In this document: one piece after another, positions 23,469 through 32,140 of the stretch | How positions within the stretch are numbered: the first letter of the stretch is position 1 | Layout: each line of letters begins with the position of its first letter | NCBI GenBank assembly: GCA_025059915.1 | Contig: JANXDD010000002.1 | Location: 1 to 32,173 of the forward strand | Source: Bacteroidia bacterium | GTDB taxonomy: Bacteria; Bacteroidota; Bacteroidia; SpSt-205 | Reading direction: 5' to 3' | Length of the DNA stretch: 32,173 nt | Notes under the pieces: model-generated | The model's input: the letters and a program-made list of their open reading frames with translations, nothing else | Database searches by the model: none | Told to the model about the DNA's origin: nothing | Translations under genes and position numbers: made by a program

Positions 23469-26400
23469 ATGTGGAGTGCTCTCCTCAGAATAAGCATACG
23501 CTCAACCGCTTTTTCCCTTAGTGTGCTGACTCTTTTTCTTCTGATAGGGCTATATGGGATTTTGCAGATTCAGGTAGATGCTGTGCCGGACATTACTAAC
23601 AATCAGGTTCAGGTCTATGCATATGCGCCGGGCTATTCTGCCGTAGAGGTGGAGGCGCTGATCACTCGTCCTATAGAGGCGGCTTTGGCTACCATACCGC
23701 GGCGCGTTGAGTGGAGGTCAATTTCCCGCATGGGGCTTTCCCTAATCACGATGGTATTTGAGGAAGATGTGGACATTTATCAAGCCAGAGCTCAAATCAC
23801 GGAGAGGCTATTAGCGGTGCGGGAGCTTTTGCCTGTGGGGGTTCAGCCTGAAATCGGTCCTGTAAGTACTGGACTTAGTGAGGCATTTCAATATGTGCTC
23901 AAACCGCGTATGCCGGTATCTCTGACGGAGCTTCGTACGATACAAGATTGGGTGGTGCGCCGAGCCCTTCTGGAGACGCCCGGCGTGGCTGATGTCAGCA
24001 GTTTCGGAGGTTATGTGAGGCGATGGGAGATTTGCCTCTATCCCGAAGCCCTTCAGCGATATAACCTTTCCTTAGGTGAAATAGAAAGCGCTCTATTAGC
24101 GACTAATCATCTCTTTGGCATAGGGCATATAGAACGCGGAAGCCATGTCATTGCTCTGCGGGCAGAAGGGCAATGGCGCTCTGCCGATGATATTCGGCAG
24201 GTCGTAGTGGCTCTTCAAGGGGAGAGACCTATTCGTCTGCAAGATGTAGGGGAGGTACGAGAGGGACATTTACCGCGGTATGGGGCTCTGCTCAGCGATA
24301 CAGTAGGTGAAGCAGTAGGAGGCATCGTGCTTGTTCGTAAAGGAGAAAATACCGCCAAAGTCATCCAGCACCTCAAGGAAAACATCAAGTCTCTGGAGAA
24401 GCGGCTGCCTTACGGTATTCGGATAGAGCCATTTTTGGATAGAGAGGCGCTTATTCAGCGGCTTCTGAATACAGTCTTTTCCAACCTTCTCAAGGCGGCG
24501 GTGATTGTGATAGCGCTACTTACGATTCTTTTGGGTAGCTGGCGAGCGGGACTTTTGGTAGGAGCAGTAATTCCCTTATCCATGCTTTTTGCTCTGGGGC
24601 TCATGAGTGTGACGGGAATCTCAGCGAATCTGATGAGCTTGGGGGCTATTGATTTCGGGCTTATCGTAGATGGGGCAGTCATTTTAGTGGAAGCGGTGAT
24701 TGTGCGGCTACCGATGTATGAGAGCCGTTTGCAGGCGGCAGAAGAGGGGGCCATTCATATTCGTCAAGCCAGCCTTTTCGGAGAGTTAGTGGTGATATCT
24801 GTGTATTTGCCTCTGCTTCTGCTGAGCGGAGTGGAGGGAAAGATGTTTCGGCCGATGGTATGGACGATGCTATTTGCTCTGGGGGGGGCACTGATTCTGT
24901 CTCTAACAGTGGTTCCGTGGGCTTCCGCAAGGTTCCTTCGCCGTCATAGTTTGAGATGGAGTGAGAGGCTATCAGAGCATTTGCGAGAAAGGGTATTGAA
25001 GGTTTTTAGGTGGAGTGCTCGGCGACCTTGGGTGGCTCTGAGCTTATGGGCAGGCGTTTTAGGTAGTGGGGTTGGAGCTTTTCTTTTCTCTGAGACGATT
25101 TTCTTGCCTGAGCTGGATGAGGGTGCTTTTGCCATGGAGACGCGGCTTCCACTGGGAAGCTCCCTTCACCAGACCATAGCCTATTGCGATTCTATTCACC
25201 GTCTCCTTCTGACCAAGCTACCTGGCATTTTTTCCAGTGCTATCGCCAAGATAGGCACCTCCGAAATACCTATGGACCCCATGTTCGTAGAGAGTGCGGA
25301 TATCATTTTGAATCTTTCTCCTACGCTTACGTTCTCCCGAAGTGATTTAGCAGACACGATAAAAAAGCTCATCAATGCCCACTATCCGGGGATTTTCATT
25401 GGGGTTCAGCAGCCTATCCAGATGCGTTTTAATGAGCTTTTAGCTGGGGCCCGAACAGATATTGTCCTGCGGTTGATAGGACCTAATCTGGATAGTTTGC
25501 GCTATTGGGGTGAGGTGATTGCCCAACATTGCGAGAAAGTTGAGGGGGTGGCAGACTTATCGCGACCGCTTTTTTACGGCTCTCAGCAGCTGGTTATTCG
25601 GTGGAAGCCAGAGGCTTTAGCGTTTTATGGGGTTGATTTGAATGAAGCGCTTCGGTGGGTGCAGGCATATCGGGCGGGGATCACGCTGCGTCCAGTGCTG
25701 ACAGAGGAGGGATGGCGTTTCAATACAGCTTTGAAACTCCTGCCTGAGAAAACTCCCTTGGATATCCGACACCTTCCTTTACCCTCTCTTCGTGGAAACT
25801 GGGTTCCATTAGAAAATGTTGCGGAGGTGCAGCTTATTCCCTCTTACAATGAAATTCCGCATGCGGAGGGGGAGCGCACTTATCAGATTGGAATTAATGT
25901 GCGGGGGCGAGGGGCTATCTCGGTCGTGGAGGAGCTGGAGAAGTATGTAGAGCAGCTGCCTCTTCCTGCGGGGTACAGGGTACGATTTGGAGGGGCATGG
26001 GAAAACTATCGCTCCGCTCGGCGTCGTCTCCTCTGGGTAGTTCCTGCTACGGTGGGATTGATTGCGCTTTTGATGTATCTCACTTTGCGTAGGATAAAGG
26101 GGATTCTCCTTATCCTGCTAATATCCACGGTGGCGCCTGCGGGCGGTATGCTTGCACTGAGTTTGCGCGGCTTGCCTTTTAGTTTATCAGCAGCGATTGG
26201 ATTGATTGGAGCTTTTGGCTTAGCGACCCTGAATGGGACTGTTTTGCTCAACCGTTTCTATCATCTTTCATATCTCGGTTCGCTTCGGAGGGTATATTAT
26301 GCCCTGGCTGAGCGCAGTCGTCCGATTTTGGCTACGACCTTAGTGGCAGTGGCCGGGCTTCTGCCGATGGCTTTTTCGGAACAAGCGGGGGCCGAGGTGC

Positions 26401-26510
26401 AGCGTCCTTTCGCCACTACGATTATAGGGGGACTGCTCACAGGAGCAGCATTCAATCTCTGGGTGCTGCCGATTCTTCTTTTGAGGGGAAGGGACAAAAA
26501 GACAAGGTAA
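23469..26510 (+). CDS. RND efflux pump, CzcA/CusA-like (heavy-metal efflux family)
   Basis: The 1013-residue inner-membrane proton-driven pump opens MWSALLRISIRSTAFSL with a first membrane helix, then QVDAVPDITNNQVQV (typical HME-RND periplasmic entry). The proton-relay helix IDFGLIVDGAV has Asp395 and Asp401. A central SEIPMDPMF segment and a C-terminal helix bundle with GLATLNGTVLLNRF follow. Length fits the family (about 1020-1050). The open frame extends 111 codons upstream to 23136, but that part is antisense to the FHA repeats and lacks family similarity. No membrane-fusion or outer-membrane-factor gene adjoins it, so partners are elsewhere. Substrate not decided; metal ions are the usual cargo of this family. 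Confidence 0.88.
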   Translation: MWSALLRISIRSTAFSLSVLTLFLLIGLYGILQIQVDAVPDITNNQVQVYAYAPGYSAVEVEALITRPIEAALATIPRRVEWRSISRMGLSLITMVFEEDVDIYQARAQITERLLAVRELLPVGVQPEIGPVSTGLSEAFQYVLKPRMPVSLTELRTIQDWVVRRALLETPGVADVSSFGGYVRRWEICLYPEALQRYNLSLGEIESALLATNHLFGIGHIERGSHVIALRAEGQWRSADDIRQVVVALQGERPIRLQDVGEVREGHLPRYGALLSDTVGEAVGGIVLVRKGENTAKVIQHLKENIKSLEKRLPYGIRIEPFLDREALIQRLLNTVFSNLLKAAVIVIALLTILLGSWRAGLLVGAVIPLSMLFALGLMSVTGISANLMSLGAIDFGLIVDGAVILVEAVIVRLPMYESRLQAAEEGAIHIRQASLFGELVVISVYLPLLLLSGVEGKMFRPMVWTMLFALGGALILSLTVVPWASARFLRRHSLRWSERLSEHLRERVLKVFRWSARRPWVALSLWAGVLGSGVGAFLFSETIFLPELDEGAFAMETRLPLGSSLHQTIAYCDSIHRLLLTKLPGIFSSAIAKIGTSEIPMDPMFVESADIILNLSPTLTFSRSDLADTIKKLINAHYPGIFIGVQQPIQMRFNELLAGARTDIVLRLIGPNLDSLRYWGEVIAQHCEKVEGVADLSRPLFYGSQQLVIRWKPEALAFYGVDLNEALRWVQAYRAGITLRPVLTEEGWRFNTALKLLPEKTPLDIRHLPLPSLRGNWVPLENVAEVQLIPSYNEIPHAEGERTYQIGINVRGRGAISVVEELEKYVEQLPLPAGYRVRFGGAWENYRSARRRLLWVVPATVGLIALLMYLTLRRIKGILLILLISTVAPAGGMLALSLRGLPFSLSAAIGLIGAFGLATLNGTVLLNRFYHLSYLGSLRRVYYALAERSRPILATTLVAVAGLLPMAFSEQAGAEVQRPFATTIIGGLLTGAAFNLWVLPILLLRGRDKKTR

Positions 26511-26548
26511 CCCTGAAAAACTCTTCCACCCTTTGCGTTCCAAGGGCA

Positions 26549-26581
26549 TTTTGCAAATTATGTGAGGTATCCGAACTTTTG
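26549..26581 (+). promoter_or_regulatory. probable promoter of the outer-membrane protein gene
   Basis: TTTTG at 26549-26553 and, after 20 bases, AACTTTTG at 26574-26581 (one mismatch to TAnnTTTG) give correct -33/-7 spacing. The ATG at 26598 is 16 bases on, leaving a short leader. It allows expression separate from the RND gene 87 bases upstream. Confidence 0.4.
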
Positions 26582-26597
26582 ATATTTACGCTAATCC

Positions 26598-29500
26598 ATG
26601 AACTGGCGGGGGGAGTGGGGGATATTCAGGCGCATCTTGATTTTAGGGGGAATTCCTGCGTTTCTCAGGGCTCAATGGGTGGATACGATTTTCCCTGCCG
26701 AAGTTTCGCAGTGGGTGCTTCCGCGCGGTTGGCTTCGTCCCGGAAGTGTGCAAATGGAGCCCCCTGTCAGATGGCGATATGATACCGCTGCTCATAAACT
26801 TATCTGGGATTCCTCGGGCACAGCTGTAAGGGTGAAAGCGGAAATTCTTCCTTTGCCGGAGGCTCCTGCTCGTTTTTCTCCTCTGCCGTGGAAAGCTTTA
26901 GAGCGATGGGATAGTTTAGCGCGTATTTCTTATGCGCCTGCGAATGTCCCCCATAGTCAGGGGGATACATTTACGCCGCAAGTAACTCGCAGTGGGAGCT
27001 TGATTCGCTCCCTCACCATAGGAACTGGCCAAAATGCCACCCTCAATAGTGCTTTTCGGCTAAATTTAGAAGGCAAAATTGCACCTGACCTTTATCTCAT
27101 TGCTGCGCTGACGGATGAGAATCTACCCTTTCAGACAGCGGCGACGCAAAGTATAGCCGACTTTGACCGTGTAAATATTGGGCTGCGCTGGCGGTACGGA
27201 CAGCTGCTTCTGGGTGATTTGGAGCTGCGGGAGAGCCGTTCAGCTTTTGCTAACTTCTATCGGAATGTGCTGGGTATAGAGGCGCGAGCTACTTGGAGGA
27301 AAAACGAGATGCGCCTTGCCCTGGCAGAGGCGAAGGGACAGTTTCACACTAACTCTTTCATGGGGCAAGAAGGGCGGCAAGGGCCCTACCCCCTCACAGG
27401 CAAAAATGGAGAAAGGTTCATTACCATCTTAGCTGGGTCTGAAAAGGTGTATGTCAATGGGGTGCTCATGCAGCGAGGACAAGACCGGGACTATGTGATA
27501 GAATATACCGTTGGTGAGATTACTTTCACGCCGCGGGTGCCTATTACGGCAGCCACCCGAATCGTAGTAGATTTTGAGTATGCGGATAGGAGTTATAGCC
27601 GAAGCTTCATTTGGCTTACCGAGAGCTGGCAGGGAGAGCGGTTCAAGATAAACACTTCCTATTTCAGGCAGGCGGATAACTTTCGGCGCCCTTTGGACTT
27701 TGCCCTCTCAGCTGAAGAAGAAGCAGCTTTAGCAAACCTTCCCCGAGGAACTCGGCAAGGACTCCTTTCAGGAATAGATACGCTTCCCTACGAGCCAGGG
27801 GCTATCCGATATGCAGTGCGGGATACCCTGATTCAAGGGGTGCCCTATCAGTATTTCGTCCAGAGCCAAAATCCTCGGGAAGCACTTTATCAGCTAAGCT
27901 TTACTTATGTGGGCTCTGGGCGAGGGGAGTATATTCGGGATGCCAGTTCTATCAATGGAAACATCTTTCGCTGGGTCGGCCCGGGAAGGGGCGAGTATAT
28001 TATCGGACGGGCTGTGCCCTTGCCAGTGAGTATAGAGGTTTTTTCTTTTCGGCATGAGTGGCAGGTGCTGAGGCGCCTTCGCTGGGAAGGCGAGACGAAC
28101 CTCAGCCGTTTTGATGAAAATCGTTTCGCTCGTCATAGAAGCTCTGATATAGCCCTTAGACAAACCCTGCGGGGAGAGCTTTTTCCCGACACCTCCGCAT
28201 GGCAGCTCAAACCTGAACTCACCCTCCAGTACGTAGGAGCAAACTATCAGAACGCTGATCGGGTGTATGAGCGCGAATACGGACGGCTATGGAACTACAA
28301 TGACTTGGAGTCTCGGCAGACGGAGCGCCTGATAGAGAGCCGCCTTACTCTGAGTTACAAGAACCGCTATCGGCTCACACCTCATATAGGATGGCGCAGG
28401 TGGGGCGATTCCCTTCGCACCTTTCGTAGTGCCCTTCTGTGGGAAGGGACAGATACTACGCGCGGGCTTGGAGGGTCGTATTTGATAGAATATATCCCCA
28501 CCTACACCCTCCGAGGGGTAGACAGATGGCTACGCCACACAGGACGAGTATTTTTCTCTTACAAAAAGTGGCAAATCGGAAGCGTAATCTGGACAGAGGA
28601 TCGCCGAAGTGCCCTACAGGATACGACGAACTTCCACTTCTATGAGTACACCCCTTATGTGCGATACGAGGGGAAAAAGTGGTTTTGGCGGATTGCCTAT
28701 CAGTGGCGGCGGGAGTGGCAGCGCCCTGTTGGAGAACAGCTCGGTCATTTAGCCCTGCGATTTTATGCCTATATGCCGCAGGGAGAGATTCGCTATCAGT
28801 CAGAGAGGGTATCGTTTTCTTTAGTAGGGTCGTACCGCTTTTTTGAGCCGGGCAGCAGGGTTTTCGGGCTGGAGGCGGCTCGGACATTTCTGGGGCAAAA
28901 CAGTCTCCGCCTCCGATTGCGCCCATGGGATATAGAAACTTTCTACCAAATTTCAGCTGAGCGCACCCCTCAGCGTCAGATACTTTTTGTTGCCGTAAAT
29001 CCAGGGCAGGGAACTCATGAATGGCGCGACCTCAATGGAGATGGACTTCAGCAGATAGAAGAATTTATCCCCGCAGTCAATCCGCTTTTGGCTAACTATA
29101 TTCGGGTGCAGCGGGCTACGGGGAGGTTTATTCCCAGTATTACGCTTAGTGCAGCTGTAGCGGTTCGGTGGCAGCCTGAGCGGCGCCTCAAATGGATAAG
29201 CTACCAACTCAATACTCGGCTGGAGCAGCGGCAAAATGCTCCAGATAGCCGGTGGAGCCGCTACCTACCCAGTTTGCCGCGGGCAGATACTACATTCCTC
29301 AGCTGGTCTCTCCTTCATCGGCAAGACCTTTTCCTTTTTAGGCAAGCTCGGCGAGGGGACCAAACCTTCTCTTTTCAATATCAGCTCTCTCAGCTCATAC
29401 CTCTTTCTGGCCTCCAAACCCAAGTTCAAAGGACCTACGCCTCACGCTCCCGATATAATTTTTCGCGCAGCTTTGGTACAGAGGCTTTGCTTACCTACAC

Positions 29501-29945
29501 TGAGAAAAGGAGCTTAGCTCCATTTCAGGCTGAGCTCAATTATGGGTATCAGGGGGTGGAAATTTATCCGCAGCTGATATATCAACCCTCAGGAAAGTGG
29601 CGCAGTAGCATAGGGCTGGCTTACAGGCAAAGGTGGGGAGCTGCTCCGTTGGGATTTAGTTTGCGAGGTCTGAGGGTGCCTATGGAGCAGCGGTGGGCCT
29701 GGCGCGCAGGGGCCCTTTTTAACTTGCGAGTAGAGCCGGCTATTTATCGCTCTACTGCCCAGCTGCCTCCACTACTTCTTTTTGACCTTCTGGAGGGCAT
29801 GCAAGTAGGACGCAACCTCTTTTTAGGTTTGACGCTGAGCATTCCTATCAGCCGATATGTAGAATTGTCTGCTCTCTATGAGGGGCGGTTTAGTGAGCGG
29901 CTGCCAGTCCATTCAGCCCGAATGCAAGCCCGAGCGAACTTTTAG
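26598..29945 (+). CDS. large outer-membrane beta-barrel protein, Bacteroidota type
   Basis: The 1115-residue protein has a signal peptide (IFRRILILGGIPAFLRAQ, cleavage near residue 26) and a long series of alternating, aromatic-rich strands ending in a C-terminal Phe (MQARANF), as expected for BAM-inserted barrels. Residues about 282-335 hold the hairpin motif EKVYVNGVLMQRGQDRDYVI followed by GEITFTP and FEYADRSYSR. From memory, this motif occurs in large Bacteroidota outer-membrane proteins and resembles segments of the T9SS translocon SprA. Residues 811-823 (DLNGDGLQQIEEF) form an EF-hand-like loop with Asp/Asn at calcium-ligand positions. SprA itself is about twice as long, so this is a relative or analogue rather than SprA. 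Function unknown. Confidence 0.75.
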   Translation: MNWRGEWGIFRRILILGGIPAFLRAQWVDTIFPAEVSQWVLPRGWLRPGSVQMEPPVRWRYDTAAHKLIWDSSGTAVRVKAEILPLPEAPARFSPLPWKALERWDSLARISYAPANVPHSQGDTFTPQVTRSGSLIRSLTIGTGQNATLNSAFRLNLEGKIAPDLYLIAALTDENLPFQTAATQSIADFDRVNIGLRWRYGQLLLGDLELRESRSAFANFYRNVLGIEARATWRKNEMRLALAEAKGQFHTNSFMGQEGRQGPYPLTGKNGERFITILAGSEKVYVNGVLMQRGQDRDYVIEYTVGEITFTPRVPITAATRIVVDFEYADRSYSRSFIWLTESWQGERFKINTSYFRQADNFRRPLDFALSAEEEAALANLPRGTRQGLLSGIDTLPYEPGAIRYAVRDTLIQGVPYQYFVQSQNPREALYQLSFTYVGSGRGEYIRDASSINGNIFRWVGPGRGEYIIGRAVPLPVSIEVFSFRHEWQVLRRLRWEGETNLSRFDENRFARHRSSDIALRQTLRGELFPDTSAWQLKPELTLQYVGANYQNADRVYEREYGRLWNYNDLESRQTERLIESRLTLSYKNRYRLTPHIGWRRWGDSLRTFRSALLWEGTDTTRGLGGSYLIEYIPTYTLRGVDRWLRHTGRVFFSYKKWQIGSVIWTEDRRSALQDTTNFHFYEYTPYVRYEGKKWFWRIAYQWRREWQRPVGEQLGHLALRFYAYMPQGEIRYQSERVSFSLVGSYRFFEPGSRVFGLEAARTFLGQNSLRLRLRPWDIETFYQISAERTPQRQILFVAVNPGQGTHEWRDLNGDGLQQIEEFIPAVNPLLANYIRVQRATGRFIPSITLSAAVAVRWQPERRLKWISYQLNTRLEQRQNAPDSRWSRYLPSLPRADTTFLSWSLLHRQDLFLFRQARRGDQTFSFQYQLSQLIPLSGLQTQVQRTYASRSRYNFSRSFGTEALLTYTEKRSLAPFQAELNYGYQGVEIYPQLIYQPSGKWRSSIGLAYRQRWGAAPLGFSLRGLRVPMEQRWAWRAGALFNLRVEPAIYRSTAQLPPLLLFDLLEGMQVGRNLFLGLTLSIPISRYVELSALYEGRFSERLPVHSARMQARANF

Positions 29946-29948
29946 CCT

Positions 29949-29956
29949 TATGTTTG
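29949..29956 (+). promoter_or_regulatory. -7 element TATGTTTG of the hydratase gene
   Basis: TATGTTTG matches TAnnTTTG exactly. It begins four bases after the stop of the outer-membrane protein gene, and CTCT separates it from the ATG at 29961. The 15-base intergenic gap is therefore mostly promoter, and the message is probably leaderless. Confidence 0.6.
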
Positions 29957-29960
29957 CTCT

Positions 29961-30755
29961 ATGGAGGACCAAGCTAAAGCCCCACTACTCATCAAGACCG
30001 AGGTACGGGATCGGATCGGCTACCTTACTCTCAATCGTCCTGAGCGCCGCAATGCTCTTAGCTATGCTTTAGTCAGTCAAATCAAGCAGGCCCTTACAGA
30101 GTGGCAGGAAAAGGATGAAGTGCGGCTGGTAGTCTTGAGAGCGGAGGGGCCGGTATTTTGCTCTGGCGCTGATATTGAATACCTGCAGAAACTCCAGAAC
30201 TACTCTTTCCAAGAAAATCTGGCGGATTCTATGCACCTCATGGAGCTCTATTTGCTTATGTATCGCTACAAGAAGCCCCTTATTGCTCAAGTGGAGGGTC
30301 CTGCCTTGGCAGGCGGCGCTGGGCTTGTAACCGTCTGTGATCTCGTCGTTGCTACGCCAGAGGCTACTATTGGGTATCCTGAGGCGCGAATAGGCTTCCT
30401 CCCAGCAATGGTTACCTACTTCCTTATACGCCGTGTAGGAGAGGGATGGGCGCGCCAGCTTCTAATTACAGCTGAACCCTTTTCCGCAGAAAAAGCTCAT
30501 GCCGCCGGGCTTTTCAACTACATTGTGCCGAAAGAAGAAATCAAAACCTTCGTGCACGAGCTTGCCACTAAAATAGTGCGGCAGAACTCTCCTACTTCTT
30601 TGGAGTTTATTCGTAAGCTGATTGCGGACATGCAGGATATGCCTCTTCAGTTGGGGCTGGAATTTGCGGCCAAGATGAATGCTCATGCTCGGGCTACGGA
30701 AGATTTTCGGCGCGGGATAGCGGCTTTTCTACGCAAGGAGAAAATAGAATGGTAG
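29961..30755 (+). CDS. enoyl-CoA hydratase/isomerase family, methylglutaconyl-CoA hydratase-like
   Basis: A 264-residue crotonase-fold enzyme with oxyanion-hole motifs CSGADIEYL (67-75) and AGGAGLVTVCDLV (117-129). The Glu that corresponds to rat hydratase Glu144 is Gly121 here, while the second Glu is kept (Glu141 in GYPEARIGFLPAMV). The GYPEARIGFLPAMV and RRVGEGWARQLLIT segments resemble methylglutaconyl-CoA hydratase (leucine catabolism) more than classical short-chain hydratase. That assignment is from remembered family patterns and would need a phylogeny. The last seven bases overlap the next gene. Confidence 0.88.
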   Translation: MEDQAKAPLLIKTEVRDRIGYLTLNRPERRNALSYALVSQIKQALTEWQEKDEVRLVVLRAEGPVFCSGADIEYLQKLQNYSFQENLADSMHLMELYLLMYRYKKPLIAQVEGPALAGGAGLVTVCDLVVATPEATIGYPEARIGFLPAMVTYFLIRRVGEGWARQLLITAEPFSAEKAHAAGLFNYIVPKEEIKTFVHELATKIVRQNSPTSLEFIRKLIADMQDMPLQLGLEFAAKMNAHARATEDFRRGIAAFLRKEKIEW

Positions 30756-31195
30756 GGCGCCGCATTTTGACTACTAAAGAGGTAGAGCACACCCTTCACC
30801 GCATGGCTCTGGAGATTATGGAACGGCATTATGGAGAGGCTTTACCTATCTTAGTGCCAGCCAGTGAGCGAGGTCAGCCTATCGCCGCTTATGTACAATC
30901 CCTTCTCCAGAAAGAAGGCATAGAAATTCAGCTGAGGGACTCCTATCCTCCCCATCCTGAACCCATTTTGCTCGTAGATGATGTGCTTTATACGGGGAAG
31001 ACGCTTCTTTCCCGCTTACATGACCTTATGGCTCTTTACTTTCCCCCACGAGTAGAAATACTTGTGCTGGTGGATCGCGGGCATAAGCAATATCCTATCT
31101 GTGCGGATTATGTAGGGCTTCGCTTGGCTACCACCCTTCAAGAGTATGTGCGGGTGAAAGCCTTACCCGAAGGATGGGAGGTTTGGCTGGAATGA
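30749..31195 (+). CDS. short PyrR-like phosphoribosyltransferase
   Basis: The 148-residue protein has the PRPP loop ILLVDDVLYTGKT (73-85, Asp77/Asp78) and a C-terminal VLVDRGHKQYPICADYVGLR block characteristic of PyrR (uracil phosphoribosyltransferase and pyr regulator). N-terminal TTKEVEHTLHRMALEIMERH also fits PyrR. It is about 30 residues shorter than usual PyrR: the segment between the N-terminal helix and the PRPP loop, which holds the flexible loop, is compressed. It may retain only one of the PyrR roles. No pyr genes adjoin; instead it overlaps the hydratase gene by seven bases (ATGGTAG), indicating coupling. Confidence 0.82.
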   Translation: MVGRRILTTKEVEHTLHRMALEIMERHYGEALPILVPASERGQPIAAYVQSLLQKEGIEIQLRDSYPPHPEPILLVDDVLYTGKTLLSRLHDLMALYFPPRVEILVLVDRGHKQYPICADYVGLRLATTLQEYVRVKALPEGWEVWLE

Positions 31196-31202
31196 AGGGA
31201 GC

Positions 31203-31967
31203 TTAGGAATACCCCCAGAATCTTCTTAGCGCGGCAAGAGTAGCAGAAGGGTTATCCACATGCACCCAATGCCCTGCGTTAGGAATGGTTTCAATAGAAG
31301 CGTTTGGAAATAGCTTAGTCATCTCCTCTATGTCGGAGGCTTTTATGTAGGGAGAAAGCTCGCCACGCAAAAAAAGCACAGGCCCGAGGTACGACGGACC
31401 CTCCACAGCCGCAATAACATGAGGATATTCTTGGATCAGCACAGGCAGGTTTAATCGCCAAAAGAAGTTTCCTTTTTCATCTCTGGCCAGGTTTTTGAGC
31501 AGGAAAAGGCGCACTCCCGCATCAGGGATGAACTTAGCAAGCTGAGCTTCTATTTCCTCCCTGCGAGCTGCGCGCAAATCTACCTGCGAAAGTGCTTGAA
31601 GAATCACTTCATGACCGCCAGAATAGGCTCTCGGCGCAATATCTACCACTACCAGAGACTTCACTCGGTCAGGGAAGTGCATCGCTGCATACATGCCTAC
31701 CTTTCCTCCCATAGAGTGCCCTAAAAGATGGGCAGAGGGGATATTTTCGGCATCTAAAAGTTCTATGAGGTCTTGAGCTAACTCAGGATAACGATGAGTG
31801 GGCGCATGGGGAGATCGCCCATGATTACGAGCATCTACGAGATAGGCAGAGCCTGAGAGAGAAAGGCTTTTGGCAATAGTGCGCCAGTTGTCTCCACTGC
31901 CTAAAAACCCGTGTAGGAATACATAAGCCGGTTCGCCTGACCCCAGCCTCTCAAAGTGAAGTAGCAT
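31203..31967 (-). CDS. alpha/beta hydrolase, YbfF-like esterase family
   Basis: A 254-residue cytoplasmic protein with oxyanion motif LHGFLGSGDNW (18-28), DARNHGRSP (45-53), nucleophile elbow GHSMGG with Ser85, VVVDIAPRAY and the catalytic His233 in NAGHWVHVD. This order matches YbfF-type acyl esterases; the acid residue is not assigned. The start ATG at 31967 is preceded after five bases by CAGCTTTG (one mismatch to TAnnTTTG). It converges on the PyrR-like gene with a seven-base gap, too short for a separate terminator hairpin. Confidence 0.9.
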   Translation of the reverse strand: MLLHFERLGSGEPAYVFLHGFLGSGDNWRTIAKSLSLSGSAYLVDARNHGRSPHAPTHRYPELAQDLIELLDAENIPSAHLLGHSMGGKVGMYAAMHFPDRVKSLVVVDIAPRAYSGGHEVILQALSQVDLRAARREEIEAQLAKFIPDAGVRLFLLKNLARDEKGNFFWRLNLPVLIQEYPHVIAAVEGPSYLGPVLFLRGELSPYIKASDIEEMTKLFPNASIETIPNAGHWVHVDNPSATLAALRRFWGYS

Positions 31968-31972
31968 CCATG

Positions 31973-31980
31973 CAAAGCTG
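31973..31980 (-). promoter_or_regulatory. possible -7 element CAGCTTTG of the hydrolase gene
   Basis: Minus-strand 31980-31973 is CAGCTTTG, one mismatch from TAnnTTTG, five bases before the hydrolase ATG. Position agrees with the leaderless pattern seen elsewhere in the window. Confidence 0.35.
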
Positions 31981-32105
31981 AGAGAAATGAAGAACTTGGG
32001 TGAGGAAGCTAGAAAAGGGCGTAGGGGAGGTTGTGTTTGAGTGGGGTGCTAAAAAGGTTGTTGCGGTAGCGTTGTTTATAGGGTGTGAAGTTGGGTTTGT
32101 TTTTT

Positions 32106-32140
32106 GGGGCGCGCCAGCGCCGAAGGCGCGGGCGCGCCCC
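32106..32140. repeat. 35-base GC-rich palindrome
   Basis: GGGGCGCGCC (32106-32115) pairs with GGCGCGCCCC (32131-32140), and GCGCC (32117-32121) with GGCGC (32125-32129), around a GAA loop with one A/G mismatch. The surrounding 206 bases (31968-32173) hold no gene I can support. A T-run precedes the hairpin on the plus strand and there is none after it in either direction, so it is not a normal intrinsic terminator. A REP-like dispersed element is the best guess. Confidence 0.7.

Noticed and set aside
32106-32140. GC-rich palindrome as an intrinsic terminator
   Set aside because: The only T-run precedes the hairpin on the plus strand; on the minus strand the hairpin is followed by A residues.
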